Part shown: piece after piece, positions 45,702 through 57,000 of the stretch | Position numbering within the stretch: position 1 is the first letter of the stretch | Layout of the letters: each line of letters starts with the position of its first letter | NCBI GenBank assembly: GCA_948470475.1 | Contig: OX419340.1 | Coordinates: 19,763,016 to 19,827,015, forward strand | Source: Galaxea fascicularis | Lineage: Eukaryota; Cnidaria; Anthozoa; Scleractinia; Euphylliidae | DNA: 64,000 bases | Direction of reading: 5' to 3' | The notes under the pieces: model-generated | Database searches by the model: none | Seen by the model: only the letters and a program-made list of their open reading frames with translations | What the model was told of the DNA's origin: nothing | Program-made: the position numbers and the translations under genes

Positions 45702-48700
45702 ATGTTATATTATTCAAACTCAACAGCGTCTTTTCAAATATTGTTACGGTCTGGTGATATCGCACAAAACCCCGGCCCAGCGAAATGCGATTCAGGGAAA
45801 CAAGGTACTGGAAGTAAACAAAGAACAATTGGGAATACGCACAGGGCACCCGTAACCCTCAAATGTGACAACTGTGAGAAAACTATCAGGAAAAATCAGA
45901 AAAGCGTGATTTGTGAGATTTGTTTTGGTCAACATCATATTAAATGCACTGAACTGAATGTGAAATGTATTGGCACTACATGGACTTGTCCTAAATGTTT
46001 GATTTCTCTCCTCCCGTTCCATAATTGTCCATCTTTTGATGTGTTGGACGAATTGGACGAATTGGATGACGCAGTTCAAAACAGCACTGATTTGATCTCC
46101 GAGACTCTGAAAGAACACTCCAAACATCTCAGCATAATGCATTTTAACACCCAGAGCATGGTCTCATCCTTCAATGAGTTTCAAATTCTAGTCTCACAGC
46201 TTCCGATGGATATCATCACAATGAGCGAAACATGGTTAAAGGACAATCCCGCCCTCCTGGATTACGTCAATCTGCCTGGTTACACTGCTCTTTTCCGAAA
46301 TCGCGAAGGTTCCCGGGGCGGTGGCGTGGGGGCTTACATCAACGACTCTATTCAATATAAACGTAGGAAGGACATTGAGATGATTCAGCCAAACATGGAG
46401 CATTTATGGATTGAGATTCAAGGGCGAAATAAACATAGCAAGGCGTTGATCGGCGTCATCTATAGATCAGAGCGCGTGGGATTGAGCCCGCTAGATTGGC
46501 TGGACGCTTTTGAATCACTGTTGGCCCATCTCACTGTTTCATGGGATGGCCTGCTTTTCTTGACTGGCGATACAAACATCGATATGCTGAAGCCTTCAGA
46601 TAATATTACAAAGCGGTATCGGTCTATTCTAGAAGCTCTTGGCTGTTGTCAACACGTAACTAAACCAACTCGTATTACGCGTACTTCAAAAACGCTCATT
46701 GATCATATTGTTACTAACAACCGGTCCTGCATAACTGCCACAGATGTAATACCTGGGTGGTCAATCAGTGATCATGAAGGCATATTTGCATGCGTTAATG
46801 TGCGTGTGCCTCGTTATCAGCCGCGGTACAAATGGATCAGATTGGAGAAGAACTTGAATGAAAATGAATTTGTCAAGGATTGTGCTTGTCTGCCTCTGTC
46901 CGTTATCTACGGCTTGGACTCACCAGATGACATGGTGCAAGGGTTCAACACACTTTTTGGCGAGTGCATTGAGAGACATGCGCCCCTCAAGAGGATGAAG
47001 GTCACACGCCCACCTGCACCATGGATGAACTCCGATCAGATACGCAAGTTGCAGGCGGAGCGTGATAGATTGGGACGTGAAGCTCATGAAAAGAACACTG
47101 CTGACTCTTGGGATGCGTTTAGAGAAGTGCGTAACAAAATTAAATCAGTAATTAATAAGTCTAAACGGTCGTTCGTAACCAACGCACTCTCGTCAAAACG
47201 ACCTAAGGAAGTCTGGAGAATTATTCATCGTATTCTCCATCCTAGCCCCAAACGTCTTCAAGCAGATCCGGATAGATTGAACGAATTCTTTATTAAGACT
47301 AATGAAAGAACAATGGGCACCAAACCAGACGAAAGATCGGATCTAATAGAACTTGTACACTCCTTTTCAGAGAAGCCATTGCCTTTCCGCTCTTCTTTTA
47401 AATTGCGTTGTGTAACGAGACAAGATGTGGATCAAGAAATAAGTAAACTTCGTTCTGACACGTCAACTGGCATGGATCAGATACCGGTGAAGTTTGTGAA
47501 ACTAGCAAAGCATTATATCTCCGGCCCTATAACGCACATAATTAACAGATGTATTGCGACATCGAGTTTTCCTAAACTATGGAAGATTGCAAGAATTTCT
47601 CCGATCCCTAAGGTTAATGAACCTCGATGTGATGCTGATCACCGTCCCGTGTCTATCCTGCCAACACTCTCTAAAGTGTTTGAACGTTTAGTGCTCCACC
47701 AGCTTATTGAATATATAAACGAGGAAGCTCTTCTTGGTCCAACCATCTAGGGGTTCCGTAAAGGTCATTCTACTACCAGTGTTCTATTGGGAATTCGAGA
47801 TGCCCTGATACGAGCGTCAAGCAGAGGGGAGGTGACATTAATGGTCTGTGCAGATTATAGCAAGGCATTCGATACCGTCCAATTCAAGTCTGTCCTCACC
47901 AAGATGCATAACCTCGGCTTCTCTAAGGAATTCGTAGTATGGATGGTTGACTACCTTACGGATCGAAGACAGTTGGTGCAAATAGATGATAGAAAGTCGG
48001 ATATGGCTACAGTTGAATTTGGCGTCCCGCAAGGCTCCATCCTTGGACCAGTAATTTTTAATCTCTACGTTGCTGATCTTCAGAAGGTATTACAGTGTGA
48101 CTGTTATCAATATGCCGACGATACAACTTTCTATGTCCACTCGAAGCCTGGCGACTTGGACTCCTCAGCAGCCCAAATAAATAAAACCATCGCAAGTCTG
48201 AAGAACTATTCTACTAGCTCTAATCTGGCTTTGAACCCAACTAAGACAACCTGGATGCTCATCTCCACACCTCAGATGTCACGCTATCATAGTTTAGAAG
48301 AACGGGATCTTCCTATTGTTTGCGGGGACTCAGCGCTAAAGAGAATTTCTTGTACGAAGTTATTGGGTGTCCACATGGATCAACATCTCTCATGGAACAC
48401 ACACGTGGATTCTCTGTTAAGCTCGTCATATGGGACTCTCTCCATTCTGCGTAGGCTCAAAAATCTAGCGCCATTTCACGTTAGAAAACATCTTGCAGAG
48501 AGCCTAGTTCGCTCAAAGCTGAACTATGCTTGCACGGTATTTCATCCCTTGCCTATTTATCTAGAAAAGCGTCTCCAACGTCTACAAAATGCGTGTGCTG
48601 GCTTTGTCATAAAGAAATTTGCAGGTCTCGAGGATATTATTAAGTTAAACTGGTTACCAGTTAAAGAAAACGTTGAATTCAACATTCTCAAACTTGCTCA

Positions 48701-48944
48701 TAAATCATTATACGACAACAATAGCTTTCCTGAGTATCTGAAACTGACTCTCCATGAAGTAACTGCTTATAACTTAAGATCATCAACAGCACCCGTACTC
48801 TTTACTCCTAGAGAATCAGGAACTTTCCAGCACTCGGCGGCAACGCTGTTCAATAGACTTCCGATAGCAACAAGAAACATCTTAGAACATAATGCTTTTT
48901 GCCGTAGTGCTAAGAAGCATCTGTTTGTGAAATATCGGACTTGA
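45702..48944 (+). pseudogene. LINE-B ORF2-type protein: 2A-like motif, PHD finger, endonuclease, RT; one TAG
   Basis: A single frame of 1081 codons broken only by TAG at 47748-47750, where related proteins have Gln (one C-to-T change). Residues 14-26 form a 2A-like ribosome-skipping motif (LLRSGDIAQNPGP). A C4HC3 PHD finger follows with C55, C58, C71, C74, H79, C82, C96 and C99. The APE endonuclease starts near residue 144 (LSIMHFNTQSM) with SETWLKDN, LTGDTNIDML and SDHEGIF. Reverse transcriptase motifs are TSTGMDQIPV, DYSKAFDTV, GVPQGSILGPV and the catalytic YADD. The C-terminal part (LEKRLQRLQNACAGFVIKK) is that of CR1/L2-like LINEs. It copies its own RNA into nicked DNA. Except for the TAG it looks complete, so it is either recently dead or the TAG is a reading or assembly error. 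Confidence 0.92.
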
Positions 48945-49133
48945 ATTCACACAATAATTATTGTATATATATTTTTTAATATCTTACGATAAGTTACATT
49001 GATTAATTTTATTATTGTTATTGTATATTTTTAGATTAGATTAGTACTGTTACAGAAGAAGAACCTCTTAATTGTTGGAATCTGTAATAAACCATTATTA
49101 TTATTATATTATTATTATTATTATTATTATTAT
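48945..49133 (+). other. 3' end of LINE-B with ATT tail
   Basis: A short AT-rich 3' region, AATAAA at 49086-49091, then an ATT microsatellite from 49094 to 49133. Simple 3' repeats instead of poly(A) are usual in CR1/L2-like LINEs. The host sequence resumes after 49133. Confidence 0.8.
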
Positions 49134-50360
49134 CAAAGAACAGAGAATAGTAAAGTAGCATTATACTATAATAATGGAAACATCGTGTCGATAATTTTCT
49201 TTTCAGACCAAATAACGGTAATGTGATAAACCTAGTTCTCAGGGATCAAACATCAACAAATAACCCCATAATAAAAAATTTAGGAGTAACTGATGGTGAA
49301 ATAGTTCTTACTACGACCAATCAAACTATAAATAATACAAAAACTTTCACATCACCTATTATATAGTCTGCAACCAAGATCCAAGCACCAATAATGCACC
49401 AATAATCACTTGACTAGAAAGTCTTATGTTGATTCACAAATTTCAAACACTGCTTATTAAAACTTGATGGCAGCAATTTTATGACTGGAAATCTCAACAT
49501 GAATGAACAGCAAGTGGAAAACATGCTTGACCCTAAAAATGAGCAAGATGGGGTAAACAAAAGGTTCCTCGAGGCTCAGCTACAATACTACGTTAAAACC
49601 AAGGGTCAAAACCCAATGACTTAATTTAAATATGAATAATTTCAAGATTGAAAATTTGAAAGACACCGATTCTTCAAGTTCGGCTACAGAAGCAGTCAAC
49701 AAAAAATATGTGGACGAAGGACTGAATGCTAAACTCACCATCATTGCGCAAAGGGATTTGAATATGAATAACAAGGTGATCATCAAGCTCGCCCCGCCTG
49801 CCAACTGTGAAGACACCACAAGCAAGCAGTATATAGATGAGAACTTTCCGTATTGACGGGACGAACAAGATGATTGCTAATCTTGATATGAATGCCTCAA
49901 TTGATATCAGCAACATCAGGGACGATGTGACGGATTCATCTGCAGTGGTGAATAAGAAATGTGTAGATCCGAATCACATGACTCCATCAGGGCATCAAAA
50001 GGATGTTTAATTGATATTTGATGGAAGACGTTGACGAAAGTAGCGGTGAGAATGATATCACCATTTCAGGCATTTTCGACTACTCCTATTCTCCACATTA
50101 AATCAATAAAAAGGCTCAAAGGTTTACTTTAACAAAGGATGCAGGCAGTAATAGTTACTGCTCACAGATTGGGTTTAATCTTGGCCCTCTTCCAATTGGT
50201 TATTACACATTCATTGCTGAATTTTTCCTCCGGAAATGCATAATGTCAGTGTGATAGCGCAAGCTACAACCATATCAATCACAAGTCAGAAAACGCTCAT
50301 TCAGTTTCATCGATGGAACAGCACACCTCCACACCTGTATGAACCATGTATTCACCAGAG
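49134..50360 (+). pseudogene. Degenerate gene with tail-fibre-like repeats
   Basis: After LINE-B the frames read NNGNVINLVLRDQTSTNN and TTTNQTINNTKTFTSP. Three repeats follow of the type LNMNN-x-KI-x-NL ... AVNKKYVDE: MTGNLNMNEQQVENMLDP, NNFKIENLKDTDSSSSATEA with VNKKYVDEG, and LNMNNKVIIKLAPPANCEDT. This pattern is common in phage and virus tail-fibre proteins and in related animal proteins. Further on are FNLGPLPIGYYTFIAEFF and VIAQATTISITSQKT. There are many frameshifts and stops. The origin (captured virus, Maverick-like element or host family) cannot be decided here. LINE-C interrupts it on the right. Confidence 0.5.
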
Positions 50361-50459
50361 CATTAATTGGGAAAAACTATTAAAGCGTTGTATAAATTTT
50401 ATCTTTTTAAGTTCTGGTGTTACAAAAAGGCTTTCAAATATTTCAAGCGGTTAAACCTG

Positions 50460-51182
50460 ACTGCAAATTTGATTTCGGTAGGATTAGTTGTTGCAAGTCA
50501 GTTTGCACTATTATGCATGACGTTTCTAACAATATTTTGCCGGCAAACATTTCTAACCTATTTCTTCATCCAACACAAGTGCATAATTATAATACTAGAT
50601 TTTCAGAGGCTGGTAGTCTTAACATTAAATATTCCAGAACAAATCAGCTAAAACACTCATTTTCTAGATTCGGTGCAAGGATTTGGAACAGTATCCCTCA
50701 AAGTATCCGAGTACTCCCTAAACATAAATTTAAGGCCTCTTTACATCAGCTCGTTTTACATATTTTGGAATTGGAGGATACTTATGTTGACACACCTACT
50801 TTAGTTAGTAAATTAAGTAACATGACATGCAATGTAAAATAGGTTTTTAATTTTGTAAGCTGTATTGTTATAATTTCAGTTCATCTCTGTATCGTTTATA
50901 TAGCTATCTTTTCTTTCCTTTTCCTACTTTCTTTTTCTTTTTCTTAAAATAGATACTCAAACTAGCTTTATCTAACTGCAATTTCTATTTTATCTATTGA
51001 TCTATTTATTTATTCAAAGTGCATATCGTAATCATTATATCTTTTTACTTATCTCATACTTATAATTACATTTACTCTTAAAACAGTCCTTCTCGCTACC
51101 CGCCTAGATTAGCTTTAGCTATTTGCGGGTTAGCGCTGTTGTATCTCATGTTGATTAATTTTAATAAACTTGAACTTGAACT
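50460..51182 (+). pseudogene. LINE-C: 5'-truncated CR1/L2-like element, ORF2 C-terminus and 3' end
   Basis: The frame at 50417-50842 has the C-terminal ORF2 sequence of cnidarian CR1/L2-like elements (HNYNTRFSEAGSLNIKYSRT, then NSFSRFG-type SFSRFGARIWNSIPQSIRVL). A pyrimidine-rich 3' region follows, then a short stem (CCCGC ... GCGGG, about 51098-51129) and a tail of two CTTGAA units ending near 51182. Only the last part of the element is present, as expected from incomplete reverse transcription. The exact left edge is uncertain. Confidence 0.75.
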
Positions 51183-51185
51183 AGT

Positions 51186-51528
51186 GGCACAATATCTGGC
51201 AGAATCCTAAATCTAAATCTTAATCCTATTGTGTTAGGTACTTTCTTAGGAGCTGGTTTAGTGCTTAAAACATTTGCTGAAATTAAGGATTACAAAAAAA
51301 GTCGAGATGTCCAAATTCACTTATACAACTTACAAGAAAGTCTTTGTTCAATTACGGGCTTCTCCAAGGGGGTCTGAATTTAACTATACGCAATTCATTA
51401 ATGAAATGAGACTGACCGATGAGATGATTGTTTACCTATGCCCTCTTGCTGATAGATTCGAAAAACAGTATAATAAAAAATTCATCACATACAAACTGAT
51501 AATTTTTTTTAATGTCATGCTTAATTAA
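51186..51528 (+). pseudogene. Fragment with membrane segment, probably end of the tail-fibre-like gene block
   Basis: The frame begins GTISGRILNLNLNPIVLGTF and then LGAGLVLKTFAEIKDYKK, a hydrophobic stretch that could cross a membrane. After a one-base slip in a run of seven A at about 51294 it continues as VEMSKFTYTTYKKVFVQL, FNYTQFINEMRLTDEMIVYL and CPLADRFEKQYNKKF. It follows LINE-C directly, so it is likely the continuation of 49134-50360. I have seen this kind of sequence only as uncharacterised proteins; no function can be given. Its end meets the opposite-strand gene below. Confidence 0.4.
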
Positions 51529-52045
51529 ACCGTAAGCCTCGTTCCACCATTGATCATAATATTTTAGTGTTTTCTTAGAACTTGTTATTTTGATGTTACT
51601 AAACGGTAACTTCATTATTTGTAATATTTTCCAAATCAAAAAATTGATACTTATTATGCGTGTATGATTGCCATTTACTTCCAGTTTCACTTTATCAATC
51701 AGTTCAAAGATTTTATATATCCGCTATCTGTTTTCATAATTAATTTTAATACCATGCTTTTCATTTATTCTGTTCAGAATGTTCTTAATATGGTATTTAC
51801 GATGATACACTGATTTCTTCCTTATTTGATTGATATTCTGGTAAAAATCAATATAACAAGGCACTAAATTATAACAGTCTACCACACTGCAGTTTTTACA
51901 GACAATCATTTCATTATCACTAAGCATTTCTTTATTATCACAACATGGCTTGTCTTTATCAACACTCTTACTGTATATTCTTCTAATTGTTGATCACAAA
52001 ATGGACATATTAATTCATGTCCTTCAACGCATCATGAATTTCCTC
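51500..52045 (-). pseudogene. Zinc-ribbon protein resembling poxvirus late transcription factor VLTF3
   Basis: Read on minus: a zinc-ribbon-like start (GHELICPFCDQQLEE, then after a frameshift CCDNKEMLSDNEMIVCKNC), then YNLVPCYIDFYQNINQIR, KKSVYHRKYHIKNILNRI, and after another break RIISINFLIWKILQIM and SSKKTLKYYDQWWNEAYGLI. A zinc ribbon followed by a Y-x-R-x2-H-x-layout is what VLTF3-like proteins of large DNA viruses and some animal copies show. The match is from memory of the fold pattern, so it is tentative. It converges tail to tail with the plus-strand fragment ending at 51528. At least two frameshifts make it dead. Confidence 0.42.
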
Positions 52046-52140
52046 GCTACAATTCGTTTTCATATATAATGAGTACAGATTATTTTTTAACACATTAACA
52101 AGTTACAATTCCAAGAAGACACTTTGTGACGTCTTCCATG

Positions 52141-52230
52141 AAAGTTTCACAGATTTGTTCACAAGTTATGAAAGTTTCACAGACTCGATCACAAGTTGTC
52201 AAAGTTTCACAGATTTGGTCACAAGTTGTG
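52141..52230. repeat. Three tandem 30-bp repeats
   Basis: AAAGTTTCACAGATTTGKTC followed by ACAAGTTRTG occurs three times in register at 52141, 52171 and 52201, with a few substitutions. It lies in otherwise featureless sequence between the VLTF3-like relic and the GIY-YIG ORF. Confidence 0.85.
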
Positions 52231-52379
52231 AAAAATTTTGTGTAATCATTTGATTGGTTTAAATACGTCACATGACTGTCTCATGACCTTGAACACAATA
52301 GGGCAAGTCCAGACCTATAAACCGGCGGGGAACGCCCTATTCTTTGTTTCCGAGAAAAATATAGAACCGGTATTTCTGG

Positions 52380-52454
52380 GACTTGTTAAACTCCTCATTA
52401 AAAGCCATTATGAGCAAGACTAAAGTAATTCATAGTCAGCGACAACCCAGAAAC
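52380..52454 (+). pseudogene. Left piece of GIY-YIG ORF, cut by Tx1/L1-like element
   Basis: The frame DLLNSSLKAIMSKTKVIHSQ ending RQPRN stops at the insertion site. Beyond the insertion, at 58038, the frame continues at once with LIRTLRNSYFSKQKDADLEV. The sequence HSQRQPRN is a recurrent feature of this GIY-YIG-bearing family. I cannot see where the frame started, so the upstream part may have been lost earlier. Confidence 0.65.
52442..52454. repeat. 13-bp target-site duplication, left
   Basis: ACAACCCAGAAAC, repeated at 58025-58037 just after the poly(A) tail. Confidence 0.9.
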
Positions 52455-52544
52455 TGGGTCGAGGTATGCGGAGCGAGTAGACGTGTTTTCTTGTCGCTCC
52501 CCAACGTTTCGTTTCTGTGTAATGTTTTTCGGCTTATAATTCGT

Positions 52545-52628
52545 ATGAATACTAAAAGAAAAGCCAGGAAAAGCAGCAGTGATTCAAATACATCTGGTAA
52601 TAGGCCATATTCGTATTCTCGGTATTGA
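52545..52628 (+). pseudogene. Original N-terminus of Tx1/L1-like ORF1, cut off by MITE
   Basis: ATG at 52545 gives MNTKRKARKSSSDSNTSG, a basic and serine-rich start, and runs into the foldback element, where it ends at 52626-52628. Taking out the MITE with one AT joins it in frame to SPAEKRVREIL, so this is very likely the ancestral ORF1 start. Confidence 0.65.
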
Positions 52629-52754
52629 ACTGGATCTAGCATGAAGTGGAGGCTCTTGCGGGGGAATCTTTTCATATGTAAATGTATTCCCCCGCAAGAG
52701 CCTCCACTTCATGCTAGATCCAGTTCAATACCGAGAATACGAATATGGCCTATT
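52599..52754. mobile_element. Foldback MITE, copy 2 (156 bp)
   Basis: Same length and sequence as 11826-11981 with one difference. Arms of 69 bp pair perfectly around an 18-base loop. It sits in the ORF1 start region of the Tx1/L1-like element. The right arm includes an ATG (52745-52747) that is in frame with ORF1. Confidence 0.92.
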
Positions 52755-53557
52755 CGCCAGCGGAGAAAAGAGTGAGAGAGATTCTATCAAGTTCAAATTC
52801 TTCGCCTGAACGTTCAGCAGATACGGAGGTTGTCGAGGTCGTTGAAATGCCAGAAAATTTAGAGTCAAAAGTTGACCTCATCCTTGCGAGACTAGAAACT
52901 ATGGATAAAAAGCTGGAGAATATCAATACAGCAGTGTCAAACCTGGGGAGTAAATTCAACAAATTGGAAGGTAGAGGTGAGAAGCTTGAAAATGCTCAAT
53001 CTACCACGAGGAACACCTTTAGAGAAATGGAAGCTGGCCTCCAGGAATTTAATACACAAGTCAATGAAGCTAAAGCAACCGGTGAGAAAATAAAAGAACA
53101 CTGTGAGATTAAATGCAAAGAGCTGGGAAACAAATTATTGTATGCCGAAGTCTACCAGAGACGAGAAAATTTGCGTTTCTTCGGAATTGAGGAGACTGTT
53201 GAAGATGAAAATTCACTGGAGGTCCTTCAATCCTTCCTGGAGCGGTGGTGTGGAATCGAACCAGGCATAGAATTTCAGCGTGTTCATAGGATTGGAAAAC
53301 CCCGCGAAGATGGAAACCCTAGGGCGATTACTGCTCGGTTCCTTAGATATGGTGATAGAGAATTAATTTTTTCAAAAGCAAATATGTTAAAGGATACCAA
53401 GTATAGGATCTCTGCCGACTTGCCGAAGGAAATCGTAGATCGGAGGAAACTACAGTCAAAGAAGCTGGTCGAAGCAAGAAAAGCTGGTAAGATAGCCTTT
53501 TTCAGCCGCGCTGAGCCTGATAAACTATTTATTGATGGAGTCTTAAATCCAATCTAA
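52745..53557 (+). CDS. ORF1 protein of Tx1/L1-like element (start supplied by MITE)
   Basis: A 270-codon frame. The first three codons lie in the MITE arm; the element's own sequence begins with SPAEKRVREILSSSNSSPER. Residues about 40-115 are a likely coiled coil (LILARLETMDKKLENINTAV). An RRM-like domain follows (VYQRRENLRFFGIEETVEDE, FQRVHRIGKPREDG), then a C-terminal domain (ISADLPKEIVDRRKLQSKKL). This is the layout of L1-type ORF1 proteins, which bind the element RNA and act as chaperones. No stop or frameshift was seen. The original N-terminal residues are lost, and whether the new ATG is used is unknown. Confidence 0.82.
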   Translation: MAYSPAEKRVREILSSSNSSPERSADTEVVEVVEMPENLESKVDLILARLETMDKKLENINTAVSNLGSKFNKLEGRGEKLENAQSTTRNTFREMEAGLQEFNTQVNEAKATGEKIKEHCEIKCKELGNKLLYAEVYQRRENLRFFGIEETVEDENSLEVLQSFLERWCGIEPGIEFQRVHRIGKPREDGNPRAITARFLRYGDRELIFSKANMLKDTKYRISADLPKEIVDRRKLQSKKLVEARKAGKIAFFSRAEPDKLFIDGVLNPI

Positions 53558-54050
53558 TCCTTGTTGGATTAATAATTAAACGGCTGTCATTGCCATATCT
53601 AGTAAGAGCCTGAACTTGACTTTATGTTTGTGATACGCAGCAGTTAGCTTACGTTTAGCCGAAGAATTACTGTTAGTACTAGATGTTGTTAAACGAAACG
53701 GTGGGGAACGAGTAGGTCAACCACCATTTTTCTTCTCCGCTTTATAGGTTCTCTATTTGTGTTGTGTTTATTTTTGTGTCTCTTTTTGTTTTGTATATTA
53801 ACTAAATTATGTCCCTCGAGTCGTTCTATGGTGGCGCAATAGCTTTTCTGGTCACCTTTTATCGTGTCTTGCCGTCTTTGTTTTTCATCAGTGTTCATTT
53901 CGGTGTTAATTGTAAGTGTTAAACTGGAGAGCACCGGAATGTTTTCAAACAAATGCCGACTTGTTAATATTTTCAGTGTGCAAAATTGTTTTACCTTTGA
54001 AATTCGGTCTAATTTGTTTGTGGCCTTTGAGAGTTCTAGGTTAGGAATTA
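53558..54050 (+). other. Spacer between ORF1 and ORF2 of Tx1/L1-like element
   Basis: About 490 bp without a convincing frame. Part of the mobile element; T-rich stretches only. Confidence 0.6.
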
Positions 54051-57000
54051 ATGGTGGGCAGTAATTTGGCATTTAAATTATTATCATTAAATGCTCGAGG
54101 GATTCGCTCTTTTGAGAAACGGAAGGCGGTATTCGGATGGTTATTGAAACAAAAAGCTGATTTATTCTTTCTGCAGGAAACTTATAGCACCAAGGATGTC
54201 GAAAATGTTTGGAAAAAGCAGTGGAAGGGCGAGATGTATTTCTCGCACGGCTCGCAACATAGCAGAGGTGTACTCATTTTAATTAAGAATAGCTTGGAAT
54301 TCAACTTACATCTGTGCGGTCTGACAAAGAAGGGCGTTTTATTTTTCTTGAGGCATTTGTGCAAGATCAAAAGTTCTTATTTGTTAACATTTACGCCCCA
54401 AACAAATTGAGTGAACAAACTCTCTTTTTTGATCAAATTAAGGATGAGTTGGACAACAGTGGTATAGATGATGACTGTAGGATTATAATAGGTGGGGATT
54501 TTAATGTTATTTTAGACCCTGACCTTGATGGATTTGGCGGCAAACCAAAATTGAAGGAATCGGTTAAGCAGATTGAAAATATTTGCTTATTGCGTGATTT
54601 AGTTGACATTTGGAGGATTAGGAATCCAGAAATAAAACGATTCACTTGGACACAGAAAACACCGTTAATCCAAAGAAGGCTTGATTTTTGGTTAATTGAC
54701 AATGCTCTGCAAGAGGAGATTGATCAGGCAGACATCGTTCCTTCCATTAAGTCGGATCACTCAGCAATTCTGCTGTCGATTAATGGAATAGAGGAGCAAA
54801 TACGTGGACCCTCTTTTTGGAAGTTCAACGTAAGTTTATTAGATAAGGATTATGTGACATTGATTAACAGTAGATATGAGGTTTGGGTCGAAGAATTCAA
54901 AGATATTGACGATCCTAAATTGTTTTGGGACCTTATTAATTATAGAATTCGACAAGATACAATTTCTTATAGCAAATGTAAAGCAGGGGAGAGAAAGGCA
55001 AAAATGGCAGATTTAGAAAAAAAATTAAACTTTCAGATACAATGCGATCAGGACCAGTCACTAAAAAAATTTAACAAACTTGAGATTTTGAAGACTGAGT
55101 ATGATCTTCAGTACGAGTATATTGCACAAGGAGCAATAATACGTTCAAGGGCCAGGTGGTATGAGCAAGGGGAGAAAAGTAACAAGTCTTATTTAAATTT
55201 GGAGAGCTCTAGGGGTAAAAAAAAGTACAATCCGAAAGATTATTAGAGAAGATAAATCTCTGACAACAAATCCAAAAGTAATTATGGATGAACTCAAAGG
55301 TTTCTGCTCAAATCTTTTCCAGGCAAATTCCTCTCGAGAAAGCGAATCCTTGGCTGACTCCTTTTTCGAGAACGTGAACATAATTATGGAGAGTTACCTA
55401 ATTCTCAGAAGCAAGCAGTTATCACTTTAGTAGAAAAGAAGGGAAAAGACAAAATGCTGATTAAAAACTGAGATTATAAATAAATTAATTATAAATGTGG
55501 ACACCAAAATAGTTTCTAAGGCGTTAGCCAAACGACTAGAGCATATTTTACCTGATTTGATTCACTACAACCAAAACGCGTATGTGAAAGTAGATCGATC
55601 TTTGATGCTGTTAGGACTATTGATGATGTATTAGAGTACACAAAACAAAGTAAGCAGTCTGGTATTTTGGTAACAATCGATTTTGAAAAAGCATTTGATT
55701 CCCTAGATCATAAATTCCTATTTCTTCACACTTTTAATTTTGGACCATCCTTTTTAATGGATTCGAACTTTTTATTCAAATGTTTCGAGCTGCGTCATCA
55801 ATAATGGTTTTGCAACAAACTATCTCAGGGTTGACCGCGGGGTAAGGCAAGGGGATCCGCTATCCCCTATTCTGTTCATTCTTAGTTTAGAAGTTATGGC
55901 GTGTAGTATTCGTCAAAATGATAAAATTCAGGGTATCCAAATTAAGAACGAAGAAGTAAAATTGTCTCTTTCTGCTGATGACATGACATGCTTTTTGAGA
56001 AACAAGTCCTCCTACCAGCATTTGAGCTCCAGTTTGGAGTGTTTTTCAAAATTTTCAGGTTTAAAATTGAACGAAGAAAAAACGGAATTCTTCCGGTTGG
56101 GGGGGTCATAACTTGGGTGAATGGTTCCCACATGAATTTAAGCTCTCAATTCAAATTTTGGGTGTGCATTTTGATTACGATGAGTTGTTTAGGAAAAAGG
56201 CTAATTTTGAAGTGATTCTAAAATCTATTAAAAGAATATTAAGTATGTGGAAATGGAGAGGGCTTACTCTTATTGGGAAAATACAAATTGTTAAATTGTT
56301 TGCTATTCCAAAATTTATGTCTAAAGCCTCCCTTATTCATGTTTCCAATGATCTCATACAGGCAGTAAATAAAGAATTTTTTAATTTTATTTGGAGAGGG
56401 AAGGATAAGATAAAACGGTGCGCTTTGATTAATGACATTGAATATAGAGGGTTAAAGATGATGGACTTAGAATCTGATTCGAGCACAAAGAATTATATGT
56501 TTGAAGAAGTACATCGAGGATTATGCTAGTCCTTGGAAAGTTTTCTTGAGTAACTATTTGGAAAAAGTAGGAGGAAAGTTCCTTTTGCAGTGCCATTTTG
56601 ATTGTCGTAACCTGCCCATATCTATGCCTGGGTTTTACAAAGATTGCCTGGATGCATGGTCCTCTCTCACAAGAAAGGGAGTGTATTCTTATGAAGAAAT
56701 AATGAATCAATTTGTGTGGAATAACAAATACATTTTGAGTGGGGGTAAATCTTTGTATCATGCCTTCTTTCACAACACATGTGGGATAAGTAAAGTTGGA
56801 GATTTGGTTTCTAAAGATAATATTTTTCTAGGAAGTGAAAAAGTCCTCAATGCAAAACTTAACTCCAAGTCAATATTTCCATCTAATGGGAGTGGTCAGT
56901 GCCATAACCATTGAATGGCGTTCCACCACCAAGGGAAAAAGTGTTCATGTTGATCCGCATCCTTTTATTGAGGATTCTTTTCAAGTACCAATAAGGGATG

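Noticed and set aside
49134..50360. Bacterial or phage DNA contamination because of tail-fibre-like repeats
   Set aside because: The sequence is flanked and interrupted by animal LINEs in the same contig and is heavily decayed, so it is resident.
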